The notes beneath the pieces are model-generated. The model searched no databases and was not told the DNA's origin. It was given only the letters and a program-made list of their open reading frames with translations. DNA of 64,000 nt from MED-G105 sp039814575 (lineage in GTDB: Bacteria; Pseudomonadota; Alphaproteobacteria; Caulobacterales; Parvularculaceae): contig JBCCAY010000010.1 in assembly GCA_039814575.1 (NCBI GenBank), positions 1 to 64,000 on the forward strand. Reading direction: 5' to 3'. This document shows, piece by piece, positions 35,732-44,125 of this stretch (its first letter is position 1; each line of letters opens with the position of its first letter). Made by a program: the position numbers and the translations under genes.

Positions 35732-36091
35732 TTAACCGGGGCGTTGGCACAGCGCGATGGCGCATTCAATTGCGTCTGCGGCGCCTTCGCGAATTTTCTT
35801 TAGCTGCGCGGGCCGTGCTTCGTGAACGCCTTCGATATCGCCGATAAGCGCTTCGCCTTCCGCCGCGAGATCGCCGAGTTTCCATGCGCCGACGCCGCGC
35901 GCGGCGCCCTTAAGGGAATGGCACGCATCGCGCCAAGCGGTGTCATCGGTCGTCGGGTTAAGCGACAACAGACAGCGCTCCACTTGCTCACAAAACAAGG
36001 TCAGGATTTCGCCGAGAAGGGCTTCATCGCCGGTCGTGTATTGCTCTAGATGCCCCAAATCGATTGCAGCTGTCGCTGTCCGAAGCGCCAT
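35732..36091 (-). CDS. Hpt domain phosphotransfer protein
   Basis: This 119-residue protein is a single Hpt four-helix domain. The phosphorylatable histidine lies in A-C-H-S-L-K-G-A-A-R-G-V-G-A near residue 58, in the classic H-x-L-K-G-x-A form. It would pass phosphate between a hybrid kinase and a response regulator. In alphaproteobacteria the candidates are many, including the ChpT-like cell-cycle route, but ChpT has a different fold. No partner lies in this window apart from the LytS/LytTR pair, which does not need an Hpt. GAGGG precedes the ATG. Confidence 0.85.
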   Translation of the reverse strand: MALRTATAAIDLGHLEQYTTGDEALLGEILTLFCEQVERCLLSLNPTTDDTAWRDACHSLKGAARGVGAWKLGDLAAEGEALIGDIEGVHEARPAQLKKIREGAADAIECAIALCQRPG

Positions 36092-36240
36092 GGTTCAACC
36101 CTCTTATTGATCAACGTCGCCCACAACCGACGCGATAGCGACGATAGAAACAAAGGGTGACGGCTTTCTTAAGAGAAAACAGCGGATTGCGCGTATCGCC
36201 ATCTGCGGTGGCGGCGAAACACCTTAATGCAAGCCAGTTC

Positions 36241-36338
36241 AAACAAACCTGGGCAAACAAACCTGGGCAAACAAACTTGGGTAAACAAACTTGGGTAAAC
36301 AAACTTGGGTAAACAAACTTGGGTAAACAAACTTGGGT
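36241..36338. repeat. Tandem array of seven 14-bp repeats
   Basis: Seven head-to-tail copies of AAACAAACTTGGGT run without interruption. The first two carry C at two sites (AAACAAACCTGGGC) and the last five are identical. The array ends in an A-run that forms the T-tract of the adjoining terminator. It lies in the gap between the Hpt start (36091) and the LEA-like gene. No gene was seen in the gap. Frames through the array are artefacts. Confidence 0.95.
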
Positions 36339-36342
36339 AAAC

Positions 36343-36375
36343 AAAAAAGCGCCGTCTTCTGACGAAGACGACGCC
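36343..36375 (-). terminator. Rho-independent terminator of the LEA-like gene
   Basis: The hairpin has arms GCGCCGTCTTC (36349-36359) and GAAGACGACGC (36364-36374), with one mismatch and a TGAC loop. On the minus strand it is followed by six T. It is 94 bases after the stop of the LEA-like gene. Confidence 0.85.
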
Positions 36376-36468
36376 CTATTTGTTCACCGACGATGCACGC
36401 GTCGCGCCATCGCCGTTTAGGTGCGCGCGACGCCTTATCGCGTCGGCGTAGAAGAGCCGGATAAGGGC

Positions 36469-36975
36469 TTACTGCAGCGCGTCGACGGCTGCTCCAACAT
36501 CAGCAGCGGCGTCTTCAACGGCAGCTTCGGCGTCGGCGGCGGCCGCTTCGGCATCAGCAGCGGCGCCTTCGACAGCTTCAACGGCTTCGTCAGCGGCGGC
36601 TTCGGCCGCTGCAGTCGCGTCAGCTTCAGCCGCGGCTGCGTCACCTTCCGCGCCGTCAACCAAATCGCCAGCGGCTTCAACGGCGTCTTCCGCCATGTCG
36701 CCGGCTGCCGCCGCCGCGTCGCCGGCCATATCGCCAGCGGCGTCAACCGCGTCGCCCGCCATGTCGCCGGCGGCCTCAGCGGTGTCGCCAGCAGCTTCGG
36801 CAGCGTCGCTTGCAACATCGCCGGCGGCGTCGCCAGCTTGCTCGACCGCTTCCATGGTCGCGTCTTTAGCGCTTTCAAGCGCGTTCTTTACGTCGGCCGC
36901 ATCACGACCCGTAAATTTTAGAAAACCGATGAACACTGCGAGCGCCACGGCGATAACCAGGAGAATTCTCAACAT
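36469..36975 (-). CDS. Membrane-anchored Ala/Asp/Glu-rich repeat protein (LEA-like)
   Basis: This 168-residue protein has one N-terminal hydrophobic anchor (residues 1-20). A long amphipathic, low-complexity region then uses A-G-D-M-A/A-G-D-A and E-A-A units of 11 residues or so. Such 11-residue helical repeats occur in LEA and apolipoprotein-like proteins, which coat membranes or protect under dehydration stress. No enzyme motif is present. AAGGA is placed ahead of the ATG. It has its own terminator. The stop codon lies within a GC-rich stretch that gives long false plus-strand frames. Confidence 0.75.
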   Translation of the reverse strand: MLRILLVIAVALAVFIGFLKFTGRDAADVKNALESAKDATMEAVEQAGDAAGDVASDAAEAAGDTAEAAGDMAGDAVDAAGDMAGDAAAAAGDMAEDAVEAAGDLVDGAEGDAAAAEADATAAAEAAADEAVEAVEGAAADAEAAAADAEAAVEDAAADVGAAVDALQ

Positions 36976-37373
36976 AACCCCGTCCTTTGTTTTTTCGCCC
37001 GGTTACGCACGTTCAGCGATCCATTTCTGCGTAACCTCGGCATTTTAGCGATTACTCGCTCAGCCTAGGTCAAACAGAACGGGCGACGCAGGCGTTTTGC
37101 CTCCGACGCGCCGGACATCCCAATCAAAGCGACCAATGGCGATGAAAATGCGCCAAGTCATTGCGGCCGAACGCCAAAACGTGCGACCCCATGGCTGACG
37201 ATCCCGCCACTACTCACCCACTGTCCGGATTACCGTTTTTTCAAATTGCGGTAAATATGGGGGAGCTTGATTCTGCAGGTAATTCCCGCGCCAGGTGTTA
37301 AATCACGGTAATTTCTACAAACGTGTACACGCATTGCTTGTGGGGTGAAAAAGCGCATCTCGATTCTAGAACA
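36976..37373. other. Intergenic region between divergent genes
   Basis: This 398-bp gap lies between the divergent LEA-like and HerA-like genes and should hold both promoters. The motif GGTAA recurs in ATTACCG, CGGTAAAT, GGTAATTC and CGGTAATT form from about 37225 on, but no clear operator or gene was seen. Confidence 0.5.
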
Positions 37374-38873
37374 ATGGCGAAACAGAAAACTATGACCAAC
37401 GGCCTTTTATTTATCGGCAAAGGCGCTGCGGCGCAGCATTTACCCCTGCGGTACGCTAACCGACACGGGCTTATCGCTGGAGCGACCGGCACCGGAAAAA
37501 CCGTGACGCTTCAGATCCTCGCCGAAGGTTTTTCAACGGCCGGCGTGCCGGTCTTCGCCGCGGATGTGAAAGGCGACCTCGCCGGTCTTTCCCAGCGCGG
37601 CGCGCCTAACGATAAGCTCTTAGAACGCGCACGGACGATCGGCTTCGATGGTTATGCGCCTGCTGACTTTCCCGTGCGGTTTTGGGATCTTTATGGCGAT
37701 AAGGGGCATCCCGTACGCGCAACCGTGAGCGAAATGGGGCCCTTGTTATTGGCGCAACTGCTCGGTCTTAATGAAACCCAAGAAGGCGTCTTAACGCTTG
37801 CTTTTCGATTGGCTGACGACGAAGGGCTTTTACTCTTAGATTTAAAGGACTTGCGTGCGATGCTTGTCGAGGTGGGCGAGCGCGCGTCAGAGCTGTCCCT
37901 GCAATATGGTCACGTTTCCAAGGCGTCGGTCGGCGCCATTCAGCGGCGTCTTTTGACATTGGAAGAGCAAGGCGCTGATTACTTCTTCGGGGAGCCGGCG
38001 CTCGATCTGTTCGATTTGCTCGACGTCGACGCCGATGGGCGCGGCGTCGTTAATATTCTCGCTGCGGATAAACTCATGCAAGCACCGAAACTCTATGCAA
38101 CCTTCCTGCTCTGGTTGCTGTCGGAGCTTTTTGAGCAATTGCCTGAAGTGGGCGACCCGGACAAACCGAAGCTCGTTTTCTTTTTCGACGAGGCGCATTT
38201 GCTGTTCGACGATGCGCCGGAGGCGTTGCTCGACAAGATTGAACAGGTCGTACGCCTCATTCGATCAAAGGGCGTCGGGGTTTTCTTTGTGACGCAAAAC
38301 CCTCTCGATGTGCCGGACAGCGTTTCAAGCCAGCTAGCAAACCGGATCATTCACGGCCTGCGCGCTTATACGCCGAAGGAAAAACGCGTCCTGAAAGCGG
38401 CGGCGGAGACCTTCCGGCAAAACCCGGACTTTGACGCCGTCGATGCGATCGCCGATCTTGGCGTCGGTGAGGCGTTGGTCTCCACACTGGAAGCAAAAGG
38501 CCGTCCCTCAATGGTCGACCGCACGCTCATTCGCCCGCCCGGCTCACGAATGGGACCGGTGACGAACCTTGAGCGACAAGAAACGATCGCCGCCTCGCCG
38601 TTCAGTGACGTCTACGCGGAGAGCGTCGATCGGATATCGGCCTATGAGGAGCTGCAAGCGCGCACAGAGGCACGCGCCGAAGAAGAAGCCGCTGAGGAAG
38701 CGACTAAAGCGCGCCGAACGAAACGCTCCTCCGCGCGGCGGTCAAAGCGTTCTTCGTCGCGGCGCCAGAGCGTCGGTGAAACAGCGATTAAGTCGGCCGC
38801 CCGAACGCTTTCCAGCACTTTGGCGCGGGAGTTGATCCGCGGCGTCCTTGGCGGTTTACGTAGACGCCGGTGA
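37374..38873 (+). CDS. HerA-like ATPase (DUF853)
   Basis: This protein of about 499 residues has Walker A G-A-T-G-T-G-K-T near residue 38 after the family's N-R-H-G-L-I-A segment. The Walker B-like F-F-F-D-E-A-H-L-L-F comes near 270 and the sensor V-F-F-V-T-Q-N-P near 315. A basic, Arg/Lys/Ser-rich tail ends it. DUF853 proteins are HerA/FtsK-fold helicases of unknown role in bacteria. The ATG at 37374 was chosen to give the family start, though an in-frame ATG six codons later is also possible. Both lack a clear ribosome site. Its stop lies 7 bp ahead of the CPBP gene. Confidence 0.87.
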   Translation: MAKQKTMTNGLLFIGKGAAAQHLPLRYANRHGLIAGATGTGKTVTLQILAEGFSTAGVPVFAADVKGDLAGLSQRGAPNDKLLERARTIGFDGYAPADFPVRFWDLYGDKGHPVRATVSEMGPLLLAQLLGLNETQEGVLTLAFRLADDEGLLLLDLKDLRAMLVEVGERASELSLQYGHVSKASVGAIQRRLLTLEEQGADYFFGEPALDLFDLLDVDADGRGVVNILAADKLMQAPKLYATFLLWLLSELFEQLPEVGDPDKPKLVFFFDEAHLLFDDAPEALLDKIEQVVRLIRSKGVGVFFVTQNPLDVPDSVSSQLANRIIHGLRAYTPKEKRVLKAAAETFRQNPDFDAVDAIADLGVGEALVSTLEAKGRPSMVDRTLIRPPGSRMGPVTNLERQETIAASPFSDVYAESVDRISAYEELQARTEARAEEEAAEEATKARRTKRSSARRSKRSSSRRQSVGETAIKSAARTLSSTLARELIRGVLGGLRRRR

Positions 38874-38880
38874 CGCTCCC

Positions 38881-39471
38881 ATGACGGATGATCAGCGCGC
38901 TTTCGGGGCGGCGGCGGGCATGGGACTTTGTATTGTCGTCATCGCCTTTACTCTGGCGGCGCTCTTTAAAACGCCCTTCGGTCCGCAATTTACTACAACG
39001 CCGTCCGCCATCATTTGGGGCGTTGTCGGCGCAGCGCCCCTCGCCGCGCTTCTTCTGCTCTTTATGCGGACGGACATAGCGCCAATCGCCGCTTTTCGAG
39101 AGGATCAAATCGATTTTCTCGGCACGCTTGGGTTTCGGTTAACTGCGCCGCGCATCGTTGCGATCAGCCTCATCGCCTGCGTCGGCGAAGAATTGCTATT
39201 CCGCGGCGTCTTTCAAACGGCGCTTGCGACGCACGTGCCGCTCATCGCCGCGATCCTTGTCCCAAACATTTTCTTCGGCCTGCTTCATGCGCGCACCCTC
39301 ATCTACGCGATCATCGCAGGCAGCGCCGGCGCCTATTTTGGATGGCTGTTCGCAGTGACCGGAACGCTTGTCGTCCCCATAATCGCGCACGCCCTTTATG
39401 ACTGCGTTGCTTTGGCGGTCGCCAGGATCGCATTAAATCAGCGTGATGAAGCTGCGAGCAGCAATTCCTAG
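38881..39471 (+). CDS. CPBP family intramembrane metalloprotease
   Basis: This 196-residue membrane protein has about six hydrophobic helices. The CPBP/Abi motifs are E-E-L-L-F-R-G near residue 102, F-F-G-L-L-H near 135, and a third motif H-A-L-Y-D near 173. These are the glutamate and histidine ligands of the putative active site. Family members process prenylated proteins or act in immunity, and the bacterial target here is unknown. It starts 7 bp after the HerA-like gene and is likely cotranscribed. Confidence 0.85.
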   Translation: MTDDQRAFGAAAGMGLCIVVIAFTLAALFKTPFGPQFTTTPSAIIWGVVGAAPLAALLLLFMRTDIAPIAAFREDQIDFLGTLGFRLTAPRIVAISLIACVGEELLFRGVFQTALATHVPLIAAILVPNIFFGLLHARTLIYAIIAGSAGAYFGWLFAVTGTLVVPIIAHALYDCVALAVARIALNQRDEAASSNS

Positions 39472-39474
39472 GCG

Positions 39475-40320
39475 TTACACACCGCCGCTCTTCATCGCGG
39501 GCACGCGCGTGATTGGATATCCGAGATCGTCGGGAATGGTGTAGTATAGGACACCCTCTCGAAGCTCAGCACCGGGAATAACTGGCCGAATGGTCCGTTG
39601 GCGCGCTGATGCGATTGCATCGTCAACTGTTGGAGAGAGGGTCAAGAGTTCAAGATTTCGCGCCGTCGGGAAAATGATCCGCCGGGTGCCAGCTTCCGCC
39701 TCGGCGAGAGCGGCCTGCGGCGTAAGCCAGACAGCCGACGTTGCTTCAACGCCGTCTTGCCGGAGCGTTTGCGTCGCCGGTGCGCGCGCAATGAAAAATA
39801 GCGTATCAAACCGATGATTCATTCCTGGTGGGGCGATCCAGTGCGCGAAAAGCGCCAGGCGATCACAGCATAGACGTAAATCATGCTCGACTGTCAGCGC
39901 AAAAAATTGCGCCGCATCCGTTTCGACACGGTCGCGCCAAGGATCGAGTGCACGGACGTCGTTATCCATTAACAGATCGGTTGACGCCGATGGGCGGGCG
40001 AGCAAGATGCCTGTTTCCTCAAACGCTTCTCGTATTGCTGCTATCTGCGCGGCCGCGAGCGCTTCGTCAGCGTGCAAGCCATCAGCGCGATCGCGCCAGT
40101 GTGGCGCGGCGTCCGCTTTATCAATCCGACCGCCGGGAAAGACGGTCGCGCCGCCCGCAAAAGCCATTGTTTCGGCGCGCTCAATCATTGCGGCTTGGAG
40201 ACGGGGTTGGTTTGCTTCTTTACCGTCGTCGCTGTCGCGAACCAGCACGATTGTCGCCGCAGGCTTGATATTATCGCCTGCCCTTGCTTGCTGTGTTGAA
40301 GGCGATTGATCAGAAGTCAA
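39475..40320 (-). CDS. Nudix hydrolase, NUDT19-like
   Basis: This 281-residue protein carries a split Nudix box. G-G-R-I-D-K-A-D near residue 67 precedes A-A-I-R-E-A-F-E-E-T-G-I-L-L near 96, so the insertion between the halves is longer than in MutT. This arrangement matches the NUDT19/CoA-diphosphatase-like branch. CoA or acyl-CoA hydrolysis is possible and not shown. The only reasonable start is a TTG at 40320, which overlaps the end of the upstream membrane protein gene by 11 bp and suggests translational coupling. The stop is convergent with the CPBP gene. Confidence 0.8.
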   Translation of the reverse strand: MTSDQSPSTQQARAGDNIKPAATIVLVRDSDDGKEANQPRLQAAMIERAETMAFAGGATVFPGGRIDKADAAPHWRDRADGLHADEALAAAQIAAIREAFEETGILLARPSASTDLLMDNDVRALDPWRDRVETDAAQFFALTVEHDLRLCCDRLALFAHWIAPPGMNHRFDTLFFIARAPATQTLRQDGVEATSAVWLTPQAALAEAEAGTRRIIFPTARNLELLTLSPTVDDAIASARQRTIRPVIPGAELREGVLYYTIPDDLGYPITRVPAMKSGGV

Positions 40321-40849
40321 AGTCTGGTTTCTTTGCTGAGGGCAATTGATAGCCGGCGTTTAACGCGCGAATGGCCCCGTAAGCGGCGACGATCGGGCCG
40401 CCGAGCGCCAATGGCCAAAGGAACCATGGGGTCGCTGCGCCGACCATCACAATGAGACCGTTAAACGCAATCGTCGCGCCGGCGAGCCAAGCGAGCGGCG
40501 CCCACCGACGCGCCAACAGCAAAGTGAGCATCGCCGCAGCGAAGGCTGCAAACGTCCAGCTTACCGCCAATATAAGGGCGAGCGTGTCGCCGATGACCGG
40601 TCTGGCGGGGCGATTGTCGTCAATACCGCTCGCGCCAGCGTCGCCTGCGAATGCTTGATCGGCGAACGCTTCTGTTGAGGCGCCTTCGGTCGCGAATTCT
40701 TGCGGCGGCAAGCTGGAAGACGGGGCGACGTCCACCATAGCGGCGAGCCCACCTTCGAGAAATTTCGCGCAAGTTAAGCCGGCGATGACGGCGACGAGCA
40801 CAGCGGCGAGAGAACGGATCATGAGGGCGTTTATCGCCGGCGCTCGCAT
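40310..40849 (-). CDS. Hypothetical membrane protein
   Basis: This protein of about 179 residues has one N-terminal hydrophobic segment and a polar linker (about 40-80, Ala/Asp-rich). Two or three transmembrane helices around L-A-L-I-L-A-V-S-W-T and P-L-A-W-L-A-G-A-T-I-A-F follow. No domain was recognised. The ATG at 40849 is one option, and an ATG at 40822 would trim nine residues. It overlaps the Nudix start by 11 bp, so the two are probably an operon. Confidence 0.6.
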   Translation of the reverse strand: MRAPAINALMIRSLAAVLVAVIAGLTCAKFLEGGLAAMVDVAPSSSLPPQEFATEGASTEAFADQAFAGDAGASGIDDNRPARPVIGDTLALILAVSWTFAAFAAAMLTLLLARRWAPLAWLAGATIAFNGLIVMVGAATPWFLWPLALGGPIVAAYGAIRALNAGYQLPSAKKPDFDF

Positions 40850-40961
40850 TAAAGACAAGGCGGTTGATCGACGCGCATTTGCGCCCTGTGTATTACTTTT
40901 GCTCTGCGTATCACTGCTGCTCTGGCGTTTAGAAGCGCCCTTCTCCGCGCGTAGAGCGGCG

Positions 40962-41498
40962 CTATTCGTCGCGCCGCTCGATCGGCATGAGGATTTCTGT
41001 CATAAGACGATCTTCCGGCGTTTCACCCGGATCATTAACGTATATTTCGTACGAGGGGCTTTTTAGAGTAAGGCCCGCCGCTTCAAGTTCAGCCATGGCG
41101 ACCGCGTAAGTGTGTTCGAGCGTGCCGTAGGGCCCTTTGTGAACAAATCGCAGCGCTTCGCCGCCGAGTGTTTCAATTGTCTTTACACCTATTACGGCGC
41201 TTATGCTCTCCTTGGGGATCGGTAAGCAGACGTCAAAAGTTGTTTCGGTGTCGTCAAAATGATGATAGGCGGCCAAAGGAGGACCGGACGGCGCTATGCC
41301 TGCCGATTGTAACGCGCCCATAACTTTTGCAAAGCCGTCGCCCATGGCATGTCCGATCGCGCCGGCTGTCGAGGCCGTCGTTAATCGGACGTATGCGACC
41401 CAATAAGGGTTCATCATGACGATCTTGCTTGGTGTAAGCGCGCCCTTAACGGCATTTGCCCTATAAGGATCTTCGTGCGGACTAGTATTGTTGGCCAT
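40962..41498 (-). CDS. GyrI-like/AraC effector-binding domain protein
   Basis: This 178-residue single-domain protein contains P-Y-W-V-A-Y-V-R, the P-P-L-A-A-Y-H-H segment near residue 90, and V-C-L-P-I-P. F-V-H-K-G-P-Y-G-T-L-E-H-T-Y-A near residue 130 corresponds to the G-P-Y family signature. Y-E-I-Y-V-N-D-P lies near the end. This is the GyrI-like small-molecule-binding fold. Free-standing members bind hydrophobic ligands or catalyse hydrolysis. There is no DNA-binding part. GGGAGA precedes the ATG. Confidence 0.78.
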   Translation of the reverse strand: MANNTSPHEDPYRANAVKGALTPSKIVMMNPYWVAYVRLTTASTAGAIGHAMGDGFAKVMGALQSAGIAPSGPPLAAYHHFDDTETTFDVCLPIPKESISAVIGVKTIETLGGEALRFVHKGPYGTLEHTYAVAMAELEAAGLTLKSPSYEIYVNDPGETPEDRLMTEILMPIERRDE

Positions 41499-41850
41499 AG
41501 CGGTCTCCCTATCGCTGCGACGGGGCGGATAAGATCCGATTTCGAGCGCCTTGGCAACCGATAATGCCTCGCAAGTACAAAATATATTTAAATTACAACA
41601 ACTTATACGCGACTAAATCCGTAATCGACGCAATGATATATGATGAATACAAATCAAATCCAATTGACGACAAGACTGGCTAGTTTTGTATGCTAAATTA
41701 GCAATAAATGTCATCGTGCTGATTGGATAAGTTTTGGATCAAGCCGTGAGTTCGCGCTTATCGCGTTCTTCGGATCGCATTAGGAACAAGGCGAAGGCGG
41801 CAAGGCGCTTCTAAATAAGGGCGAGTGCGGTCAACGCCAAAAATAATAAG
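41499..41850. other. AT-rich intergenic region
   Basis: This non-coding gap lies upstream of the GyrI-like gene and downstream of the FadB-like gene. It is AT-rich between about 41575 and 41720, unlike the GC-rich surroundings. No gene, repeat or tRNA was seen in it. It may hold the GyrI promoter. Confidence 0.5.
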
Positions 41851-41889
41851 TCAAAATAAAACGGCGCCGCAGGGGATCATGCGGCGCCG
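41851..41889 (-). terminator. Rho-independent terminator of the beta-oxidation operon
   Basis: Perfect 9-bp arms CGGCGCCGC/GCGGCGCCG (41862-41870 and 41881-41889) have a 10-base loop. They are followed on the minus strand by a T-rich run (TTTTATTTTGA). It lies 25 bases after the FadB-like stop. Confidence 0.85.
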
Positions 41890-41914
41890 CTAGTTTCTAT
41901 AAGACTATCGCGCT

Positions 41915-44104
41915 CTAAGCAGCTGCGTAAAGCGTCTCGCCCTTCTGGGCCATGGCTCTAAAGGCGTCCGGCGGATTGAAACGTTCGCCATACCGTTGGG
42001 CGAGGCTCTCCGATTGGCGCACATAGGCGTCAACGCCAATAGTGTCGATATAACTCATCGGCCCGCCGGTCCATGGCGCAAAACCCCATCCAAAGATGGC
42101 GCCGAGATCAGCCGATTGCGGATCGCTAACGATGCCTTCCGCATAACAAGCAGCCGCCGCGGCGAGTTGCGAGTAAAGCAAACGTTCCTTTGCGTCTTCC
42201 AGGCTCGGCTGATCATCCGCTTCTGGAAAATACTCGCTTACACCGTTCCAGAGGCGCTTTTTCTCGCCTTCCGGATAATCGTAGAACCCGCCGCCGGATT
42301 TCCGACCCAAACGGCCGAGCTTATCGACCATGGTCTCTAGGAAGTCCTCAACGCCCGTTGGCTGATAGGCGTCGCCCAGCTCTTTCTGCGTCGATTCCAT
42401 TATCCGCTTGCCGAGTTCTAAAGACGTCTCATCGGTAAGCGCCAGCGGGCCGACCGGCATTCCCAATTGCAGGGCCGCGTTCTCGATAAGCGCCGGCTTA
42501 ATGCCTTCCTTCACCATCAGCATTGCTTCGTTGAGGTAAGGCGGAACAACGCGATTGGTGTAGAACCCGCGCGTATCTTTCACGACAATGGGCGTCTTTT
42601 TAATGAGGCGCACATAGTCGAGCGCCGTCGCTAGAGATCGCTCGCCGGAGGCGTCGCCAGGAATGATCTCAACGAGCGGCATTTTATCCACCGGCGAGAA
42701 GAAGTGGATGCCGATGAACTGCTCTGGGCGCTCAGAGTTTTTCGCAAGACCCGTAATCGGCAATGTCGACGTGTTTGACGCGAAGATGACCTCCGGGCCG
42801 ATGACCGCTTCGGTCTTTTTGATAACGTCGGCTTTCACGCCAGGATCTTCGAACACGGCCTCAATGATAAGATCAACGTCTTTCAAGGCGTTATAGTCCG
42901 TTGTCGGCGTAATCCGCGCCAGAAGCGCCTCGCCCTTCTCTTTCGACACCTTGCCGCGTTGGACGCCCTTCTGGACAATTTTCTCCGAATAGGCTTTGCC
43001 TTTTTCGGCGTAGTCTTGGTCGCGATCGAGAAGCACGACCTCCATGCCGCCTTTCGCCGTGACATAAGCGATGCCGGCGCCCATCATGCCGGCGCCGAGA
43101 ACGCCAACTTTTTTGAGCTCTTGCTGCGGAACATCTTTCGGGCGCCGTTCGCCCTTTTCCGCCGCCTGTTTATTGATGAACAGCGTCCGGATCATATTCC
43201 GCGCCTGCGGCTCGGAGAGAAGCTTCGTGAAGTATTTCGACTCGATCCGAATAGCCGTGTCGAAGGGCACGATCGAGCCCTCGTAAAGGCACGAAAGAAT
43301 ACGCTCCACCGCCGGATAATTGTGTTTCGTCTCTCGCTGCGCCATCGCCGAAGCCGCAATGAAAAACTGAACGCTGCGCGGGTCCATGGCGCCGCCGCCG
43401 CCCGGAAACTTAAAGCCTTTTTTGTCCCAGGGTTGCGTCACTTTCGGATTGGCTTTGACCCATTCTTTGGCTTTGGCGATAAGGTCAGCCGCCGGCACGA
43501 TGTCGTTGATGACGCCTTGGCCTTTCGCCGTCGCGGCGTCCATGGGCTTGCCTTGCGTCGCCGCCATGGCCGCATTCTGCAGGCCGGCGAGCCGCGGGAA
43601 GCGCTGCGTGCCGCCGCCGCCTGGCAGAAGGCCGACCTGAACTTCTGGGAAGCCCACTTGCACTTTCGGATTGTCAGACGCGATCCGATAATGGCAGGCG
43701 AGCGCCAATTCGAAGCCGCCGCCGAGGGCGAGGCCGTCGAGCGCCGCCGCGACCGGTTTGGCGTGCGCCTCGCCTTTCATCAGGGCTTTCGACGGATTGC
43801 CGCCCGTCTCCATTTTGCGAAGCGTGCGGTTTAAGTTGAAGGCGTTCTCGAACGCTTCTTGCAGCGTCGCTGCCTGTGAGCCGCCAAGCATGCGCAAGTC
43901 CGCGCCAGCGATAAAGCCTGAGGATTTGCCGGACGTGAGCACCGCGCCTTTGATGGAGTCGTTGGAAATGAAATCGTCGATGAACGCGGCCAAATCGCGC
44001 ATCAACGCTTCATTGAAGACATTCATGGATTGACCCGGCAGGTCGATCGTCACAAGGGCGATCCCGTCGCTGTCGACATCGACCGATAGCGCTTCATAAG
44101 CCAT
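41915..44104 (-). CDS. Fatty acid oxidation complex alpha subunit (enoyl-CoA hydratase / 3-hydroxyacyl-CoA dehydrogenase)
   Basis: This 729-residue bifunctional enzyme has an N-terminal crotonase domain (about 1-190, with oxyanion-hole glycines in G-L-A-L-G-G-G-F-E-L-A). The dehydrogenase domain has the NAD motif G-V-L-G-A-G-M-M-G-A-G-I near residue 335 and H-F-F-S-P-V-D-K-M near 470. Two C-terminal helical domains follow. It converts enoyl-CoA to 3-ketoacyl-CoA in beta-oxidation. It may be called fadB or fadJ, and sequence alone does not settle this. It starts 21 bp after the thiolase stop, with GGACGGAG ahead of the ATG. Confidence 0.93.
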   Translation of the reverse strand: MAYEALSVDVDSDGIALVTIDLPGQSMNVFNEALMRDLAAFIDDFISNDSIKGAVLTSGKSSGFIAGADLRMLGGSQAATLQEAFENAFNLNRTLRKMETGGNPSKALMKGEAHAKPVAAALDGLALGGGFELALACHYRIASDNPKVQVGFPEVQVGLLPGGGGTQRFPRLAGLQNAAMAATQGKPMDAATAKGQGVINDIVPAADLIAKAKEWVKANPKVTQPWDKKGFKFPGGGGAMDPRSVQFFIAASAMAQRETKHNYPAVERILSCLYEGSIVPFDTAIRIESKYFTKLLSEPQARNMIRTLFINKQAAEKGERRPKDVPQQELKKVGVLGAGMMGAGIAYVTAKGGMEVVLLDRDQDYAEKGKAYSEKIVQKGVQRGKVSKEKGEALLARITPTTDYNALKDVDLIIEAVFEDPGVKADVIKKTEAVIGPEVIFASNTSTLPITGLAKNSERPEQFIGIHFFSPVDKMPLVEIIPGDASGERSLATALDYVRLIKKTPIVVKDTRGFYTNRVVPPYLNEAMLMVKEGIKPALIENAALQLGMPVGPLALTDETSLELGKRIMESTQKELGDAYQPTGVEDFLETMVDKLGRLGRKSGGGFYDYPEGEKKRLWNGVSEYFPEADDQPSLEDAKERLLYSQLAAAAACYAEGIVSDPQSADLGAIFGWGFAPWTGGPMSYIDTIGVDAYVRQSESLAQRYGERFNPPDAFRAMAQKGETLYAAA

Positions 44105-44125
44105 AATATTTGCTCCGTCCCTTGA

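Noticed and set aside
36241..36338. CRISPR-like repeat array
   Set aside because: Repeats are 14 bp and directly adjacent with no spacers, so it is a simple tandem repeat.
42959..43834. 291-residue plus-strand frame
   Set aside because: Antisense to the FadB-like gene and made of H/R/F-rich low-quality sequence typical of GC-rich shadows.
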